This document shows, in pieces, positions 59,539-64,000 of a DNA stretch of 64,000 nt. This DNA is from Stomatohabitans albus (GTDB lineage Bacteria > Actinomycetota > Nitriliruptoria > Euzebyales > Euzebyaceae). The stretch is taken from the NCBI RefSeq assembly GCF_036336025.1, contig NZ_JAYKKE010000001.1, forward strand, positions 749,790 through 813,789. The letters are read 5' to 3'. Below the pieces are notes generated by a model that searched no databases, was not told where the DNA came from, and saw only the letters and a program-made list of their open reading frames with translations. Position 1 is the stretch's first letter. The number at the start of each line of letters is the position of its first letter. Both the position numbers and the translations under genes were made by a program.

Positions 59539-61290
59539 GTGCGAGCACTGCGCGCCCCCAATGAAGGGGGAGTTCAAGAGCACGATGGCTTGTTCGACAG
59601 CACCGGCAAATTGCTTGCTGCGATAAAACAAGGCGATTCGTCCGTTGGACAAGCACTCTACGCACGTTTTGCTGATCGGCTCTTTGACCTTGCATTGTCT
59701 TGCACACACGACAATGACGTAGCTGCGGCCCTTGTTGCTGACGTCATTGTAGAAGCCAGTCACTCATGTCCAAATACCGACTCGTTCACGTTAAGTGTCT
59801 GGATGTACCGCCTCTTACGTGAGCACCTCTCAAATTGGATTGGCACCCGCATCGCCTCAGATGACCGTGTGGTCCATCTTCCAGAACACGATGTAACAGA
59901 TCCCATTTGCCGCGGTCACTTGATGTGGACTGCACTTGAAGGGGCCACCGAACGAGATCAGCTCATGGCCAATCTCCGTTTGCGCCACGGCATCAATGCT
60001 GCCGATCAAGCCGCCATCTTGGGCATTAGTTCAGCAAGTAATGAATTATTGTGGGAAACGACTTCTGCAGCCTTACGAACCCAATTATCAGCCCTGATGG
60101 CATTGTCTTGGCAACGAAGCCATCCAGAGCACCCCATCCCCGCCCTATCGCCGCTTTATGATCTTGCCTTGGCGTGGGATGGGGATTTCACACCACTCGT
60201 CCATCGAGAAGCTGCACAGCGTATTGCTGACCACCCTGAGGCGATGGAATGGGTGAAGACCAATCTGGATGATCCCCTCAATAGTTTTGCCTCAGTGCCA
60301 CTCACACCGGCCCCTGCAGGCTTGCAGGTTGTCGTGATTGAACGGCTCAATATGGCTGAGCAGTTACGCGCTTCAGCCAGTGAACAGGGAATGAAACCGG
60401 TTGAAATTGCCGTAGATGATGACGACGCAACGATTCCACCCGGTGCATGGCCAGGAGGGCCAATTGAAGCACCTGATGCCTCCACAAAGAGAAAATCTCG
60501 GAAACGGACACGCCAGTCAAGACGTACCCTTGCCGTTGTTTCTGCACTTGGGGGTCTTGCCGTTGGTGTTGCTGCCACTCTCAGTGCCCAAACGGTGCTT
60601 GGTCCGACGCGATTAACTGAGTCCGCGATCGCCGAATCATCCGCAAGTACCAGTGGGCAAGGGGTAGCCTCACCATCAGCACAAGCCGGTTTACCGGGCC
60701 GGTTAACCGTTCCTTCTGGCGTCCTTCCCGTTGAGAGTGGTACTTCGACGTCAATGTTGTTAGCAAATACCGGCGGGACAGCGTTGGACTGGCATATTAA
60801 ACAACTCCCCGATTGGGTAGAAACGCGGCCATCATCAGGGTCCCTTGCCCCTGGTACCACCGTTGAAGTTGCTCTCACCTTAGGCACGGTGAGTGATAGT
60901 ACCGACCAATCTGGCCAGATTGATATTGCATGGGGCGGCGTCGAAACGGGTGTTTCATCCGTCCGTGTTCAGTCTCACGCAGGGCTTCCCCCCCAAGTTG
61001 GCGAACTAACCATTTCGCCTCAACCCCAATCGTGTAGCCAACCCCTCACCGTATCTCTGCCTGTCGAGGACAGCGCGGGTGTCCGTGAAGTCACGGTCAC
61101 CGGACACAACGCAGAAGGCAAGAGTTACAACCAGGTTTTGACTGATACCGGCCAAAACAATATCTGGCAAGGCATCTTTGGTCCCATCGCTGAACCAGGT
61201 GAGCTGAATATGACGGTAATTGCCACGGACAAGTTAGGCAACACCATTGAAGCGAACCGAGGAACGATTGTTATTCAACCCTGTTCATAA
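59539..61290 (+). CDS. Sigma-factor-like domain fused to a membrane helix and external Ig-like domain
   Basis: 583 aa, GTG start with AAAGGGA upstream. Residues about 22-190 follow the ECF sigma pattern: a region 2-like part (QALYARFADRLFDLALS, VWMYRLLREHLSNWI) and a region 4-like HTH (LRLRHGINAADQAAILGISSASNELLWETTSAAL). A cysteine-free anti-sigma-like stretch follows, a basic segment KRKSRKRTRQSRR, one membrane helix (about 335-357), and an external part with a BACON/Ig-like unit: SGTSTSMLLANTGGTALDW, LPDWVETRPSSGSLAPGT. This joins a DNA-binding/transcription module to an outside domain in a single protein. The leader contains a hairpin CCTGTC/GACAGG (59451-59468). Confidence 0.75.
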   Translation: MRALRAPNEGGVQEHDGLFDSTGKLLAAIKQGDSSVGQALYARFADRLFDLALSCTHDNDVAAALVADVIVEASHSCPNTDSFTLSVWMYRLLREHLSNWIGTRIASDDRVVHLPEHDVTDPICRGHLMWTALEGATERDQLMANLRLRHGINAADQAAILGISSASNELLWETTSAALRTQLSALMALSWQRSHPEHPIPALSPLYDLALAWDGDFTPLVHREAAQRIADHPEAMEWVKTNLDDPLNSFASVPLTPAPAGLQVVVIERLNMAEQLRASASEQGMKPVEIAVDDDDATIPPGAWPGGPIEAPDASTKRKSRKRTRQSRRTLAVVSALGGLAVGVAATLSAQTVLGPTRLTESAIAESSASTSGQGVASPSAQAGLPGRLTVPSGVLPVESGTSTSMLLANTGGTALDWHIKQLPDWVETRPSSGSLAPGTTVEVALTLGTVSDSTDQSGQIDIAWGGVETGVSSVRVQSHAGLPPQVGELTISPQPQSCSQPLTVSLPVEDSAGVREVTVTGHNAEGKSYNQVLTDTGQNNIWQGIFGPIAEPGELNMTVIATDKLGNTIEANRGTIVIQPCS

Positions 61291-61301
61291 GTAAGAGGAC
61301 C

Positions 61302-63365
61302 TTAGTCATGAACCTTTGATGGGTTCGCGATGAGATCTTCCACCGCGTCAGCGCTAGCGGTTGGTGCAACATACACAACGGTGTCTCCCGGGAGCAGTGT
61401 GGTATTCCCGTTAGGCATGGTCACGTCGCCATCTCGCTGGATACTCACCAAAACGGTCTGGACGGGCCAGGAGATAGTGGCCACGGTGCGGTTGGCCACA
61501 ACCGAATCCTGGTGAACAACGGCTTCCCGGAAACTCGTGCCACCCAGATTGCGAAGCCGTGATTGTTCACGTGCTTGCTGGTCACTTAGTGAGCGTACTA
61601 ACCCATGTTGATAGGCGCGTACAAGATCAGCCCGACTGACAAGGCCAATTAATTTTGTACGATCAGTCGGGTCCACGACCGGAAGTCGGCCAACGTTAAG
61701 TAGGCTCATTCGGCGCATTGCGGTCCACGCCATGTCCGCTGTGGTGACTGTAGTAACGCGTTGGGTAGCGATGTCATCTACATAGGTTTGGTCGATCCCT
61801 GAACGCGCGATGAGATCCGCATGGTCACGAATATCAGATCCAGAAACGATGCCTAATAAGGTGCCATCTTGGACAACGGGTGCCGAATTAATCATCTTGT
61901 CTGCAAAGAGCGTTTTTAACTCGGCAACGGTCATATCTGGTGACACCGTATGCGGCGTCCCCGACATAATCTCTTCTACACCAACACATTGGAGTACATC
62001 TTGTGTTTCCGGTGCAAGTTTGCGTTCACCTGTTTCATATAACGCCCACGTGAACATTGAATGGTTCCATAGCCGATCTGCGAGGAACACACTGACGCCC
62101 GTGGCCAACATCATGGGAACCACAAGATTGTATGCACCTGTTAACTCAAAGATCAGCAAAATAGCGGTCATCGGCGCTTTCATAGATGCACCGAGCACTG
62201 CGGCCATACCCACCACAGCAAATGCCCCAGGGGAGACCGACTCCGTATCAAGAATGATGCCAAAGATTTGTGCACTCATCGTTCCCCAAGCGGCACCAAT
62301 AAAGAGGCAGGGCGCTAATGTGCCCACCGGTTGACCGAGATTAATAGAAACCCCGGATGCCATAATTTTGGTGATAATGAGGACACCCACAAGCAAAATG
62401 CCAGCTATGCCAGTTGTTGGACCCCCCTGTATGAAGGTGAGGAGGGGACTGGTACCGATTGATGGACTGAGATTAGCCAGAGCCGGCAAATGATCTCCCA
62501 TACCCACAACTTCTGGCATCCCAAGGGCAAATATTCCGATCACTGCCCCAGCGATAATCGGTTTAAAGACGGTGGGTACGTGATCAAGTTTTAAGAATGT
62601 GGCTGAGTGGTAGCGAGCCAACATCAGTGCGCGTGCAATCATTGCCGCACCGAGGCCAAGGAGAAGATAGCCAATTAATTCAAGCGGGTGGTTTAAGGCA
62701 TATTCACCATGAACGGCGTAGTGCACGGGATTACCTAATAACATTTGTGCGACAACTGACGCCACAACTGATGCAACCACAACAGCTTGCAAACTACGCA
62801 CGGCAAATCCGCCGATTATCACTTCCATAGCGAAAATCATGCCTGCAATTGGTGCATTAAATGCCGCAGAAATACCGGCTGCAGCTCCGGCGGCCATCAT
62901 GGTGCGTGTTTGTTCTGTATCCATGGCAACAAACCGACTGAAAACTTGACCGATAGTAGCCCCAATTTGAACCGATGGGCCTTCTCGCCCACCCGATGCA
63001 CCAGTACCTATTGCGATAGCACTCGCTACAGTTTTACCCACAATCGTGTGCGCAGGAAGTCGGGTATTGCGTGCAACCGCATTAAGGGTCTCAGACGTCC
63101 CTGGTCCTCCAGAACCAGGACTAAGCCATAACACTAAACTAACGAGTGCTCCACCAATAATTGGAACAAGCAACGTTGTCGCAATCGATGGGTTTGAACC
63201 AAACCCCCAGGTGTGAACAACACCAATAAGTTTTAATAACGCAACACTGACCAAGGCAGTGGCTACCCCGGTCAGTATGGCAACTACATTGAGCGCCCCA
63301 TCACCATCAGCACGTTTCGCAATACTGAGGCGGAATCGCTCAAATAGCGATGGTGCAGGGTGCAT
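61302..63365 (-). CDS. CLC chloride channel/transporter with CBS and TrkA-C domains
   Basis: 687 aa. Membrane part with the CLC ion-path motifs GSGGPGTSE (GSGxP variant), GREGPSVQIGA (gating Glu kept) and VGTLAPCLFIG (GxFxP variant). Then two CBS domains (about 465-580) and a C-terminal RCK/TrkA-C-like domain VVHQDSVVANRTVATI to GDTVVYVAP. The exact ion (Cl- or other anion) and proton coupling cannot be told; a 'proton Glu' was not located. The neighbour gene on the same strand ends directly before its start. Confidence 0.9.
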   Translation of the reverse strand: MHPAPSLFERFRLSIAKRADGDGALNVVAILTGVATALVSVALLKLIGVVHTWGFGSNPSIATTLLVPIIGGALVSLVLWLSPGSGGPGTSETLNAVARNTRLPAHTIVGKTVASAIAIGTGASGGREGPSVQIGATIGQVFSRFVAMDTEQTRTMMAAGAAAGISAAFNAPIAGMIFAMEVIIGGFAVRSLQAVVVASVVASVVAQMLLGNPVHYAVHGEYALNHPLELIGYLLLGLGAAMIARALMLARYHSATFLKLDHVPTVFKPIIAGAVIGIFALGMPEVVGMGDHLPALANLSPSIGTSPLLTFIQGGPTTGIAGILLVGVLIITKIMASGVSINLGQPVGTLAPCLFIGAAWGTMSAQIFGIILDTESVSPGAFAVVGMAAVLGASMKAPMTAILLIFELTGAYNLVVPMMLATGVSVFLADRLWNHSMFTWALYETGERKLAPETQDVLQCVGVEEIMSGTPHTVSPDMTVAELKTLFADKMINSAPVVQDGTLLGIVSGSDIRDHADLIARSGIDQTYVDDIATQRVTTVTTADMAWTAMRRMSLLNVGRLPVVDPTDRTKLIGLVSRADLVRAYQHGLVRSLSDQQAREQSRLRNLGGTSFREAVVHQDSVVANRTVATISWPVQTVLVSIQRDGDVTMPNGNTTLLPGDTVVYVAPTASADAVEDLIANPSKVHD

Positions 63366-63923
63366 TTAGACGTGCTCGTAGCGTACTGGTGCCTTCCCGC
63401 GGCCTTCGTAGGTTTCATCAATACCGCGTTCGACAACATTGCCTGCATCAATTTCTTCTTGCAGGGTTTTGCGAACGGTTGCCTCTGTCCCTTGGCAGGC
63501 TGCAACAAGCTGAGCGACAGTGAATAACCCTTTGGCGGGAATGTGTTCACGAATAACATTCTTTGATACACGTGGTGCACGCGGACGAGATGAAACTGTT
63601 CCCTTGCGGCGACCACGAGTTTTAACTTTAAACCCAGCGCGATTCAAAACATCCGCCGGTACGCCTTCTGCAAGGAACGCTTCAACGGTGACACCATTAG
63701 TTTCTGCCCATTCTTGAGCATTAGCAATGAAGTCATCCTCTAAACCTTCAAGAGAGGGGCTGCGTAGATCCTGTAATTTAGACTGAAGACGCAAACGTTC
63801 AAGAGGGCTGTTCGCTTTTGCGAGTTTGTCCTCGATAGCTGAAACTTCAGTTTCATCAACAAGGCTCTTAGGATCATTGAGAGCTCGCATGTAGCGTTCA
63901 ACAGCATGTTCTTGTGAGGTCAT
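63366..63923 (-). CDS. Basic protein with C-terminal winged-helix-like domain, unknown
   Basis: About 185 aa; ATG 63923 lies nine bases after AGGA, while the earlier ATG at 63932 touches it. N-terminal half is helical and acidic (ALNDPKSLVDETEVSAIEDKLAKA); a basic hinge KVKTRGRRKGTVSSRPRAPR follows around residue 105; the C-terminal half (GLFTVAQLVAACQGTEATVRKTLQEEIDAGNVV) resembles a winged helix that reads DNA. Ends one base before the CLC gene start on the same strand, so the two are likely one transcript. No named family recognised. Confidence 0.7.
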   Translation of the reverse strand: MTSQEHAVERYMRALNDPKSLVDETEVSAIEDKLAKANSPLERLRLQSKLQDLRSPSLEGLEDDFIANAQEWAETNGVTVEAFLAEGVPADVLNRAGFKVKTRGRRKGTVSSRPRAPRVSKNVIREHIPAKGLFTVAQLVAACQGTEATVRKTLQEEIDAGNVVERGIDETYEGRGKAPVRYEHV

Positions 63924-64000
63924 CTGATTCATTCCTGTCGGTGTGTAATTAGTTGGTAACGACGAGTAGGGATTATTCTTAATAAGCTTTATCCTTTGAT

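Overview
The window looks like chromosomal DNA of an actinobacterium (Actinomycetota) of moderate GC content, clearly lower than in Streptomyces or Mycobacterium. Pointers to this group: the dnaX-YbaB-recR and lysC-asd neighbourhood, a cluster of serine tRNAs next to tadA and dnaX, a topoisomerase I with a long Lys-rich tail, an LppM-type lipoprotein, a mycothiol-dependent-isomerase-type protein, an EXLDI-type protein, an excisionase-fold regulator of BldC type, and secreted GmrSD/DUF1524 HNH proteins. A minor class such as Nitriliruptoria/Stomatohabitans would fit, but this is a guess.

Layout. 1-11.6 kb: housekeeping genes (ACT-domain protein end, def, a GH31-like membrane protein, inositol monophosphatase, MFS pump, methyltransferase, dgt, topA-tmk-holB). 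11.8-18.5 kb: a family of membrane-anchored or secreted proteins on proline-rich stalks. One small protein lies on the minus strand, dcd sits between, then four tandem HNH/DUF1524 nuclease-like paralogs follow. 18.5-24.8 kb: a two-component system, an ABC exporter (two permeases, one ATPase), and a second ABC exporter with an XRE regulator behind a clear promoter with a palindromic operator. 24.7-28.1 kb: an accessory AT-rich stretch with a HhH-GPD glycosylase, a decayed second copy of the XRE-glycosylase pair, a small membrane protein, a SnoaL-like protein and an AbiF/AbiD-type HEPN gene broken by one stop codon. Upstream of that gene is a structured element that may be its partner RNA. The stretch ends near tRNA-Gly(CCC).

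28.2-33.0 kb: SRPBCC protein, dnaB, rplI, rpsR, ssb, rpsF (the conserved replication/ribosomal-protein cluster, minus strand), and small regulators. 33-45 kb: deoC, a CpaE/SsD-like ATPase, clpB, EXLDI protein, pgi, two lipoproteins, an amino-acid permease and HPr. 45-51 kb: all four usual serine tRNAs (UGA, GCU, CGA, GGA), tRNA-Arg(ACG) near its modifying enzyme TadA, SRP RNA, alcohol dehydrogenase and a GT2/DUF2304 pair. 51-56.8 kb: dnaX, YbaB, recR, lysC, asd, tRNA-Pro(CGG). 57-64 kb: a secreted protein, an FtsK-motor-like remnant, a phosphoesterase, a sigma-factor/transmembrane fusion, a CLC channel and a basic DNA-binding-like protein.

Most interesting: the AbiF-type HEPN locus with a candidate RNA and a nonsense codon (26.9-27.9 kb); the four-gene HNH array with one active-site-degenerate member (13.6-18.5 kb); and the parallel loss of zinc-binding cysteines in both clamp-loader ATPase subunits (HolB, DnaX).
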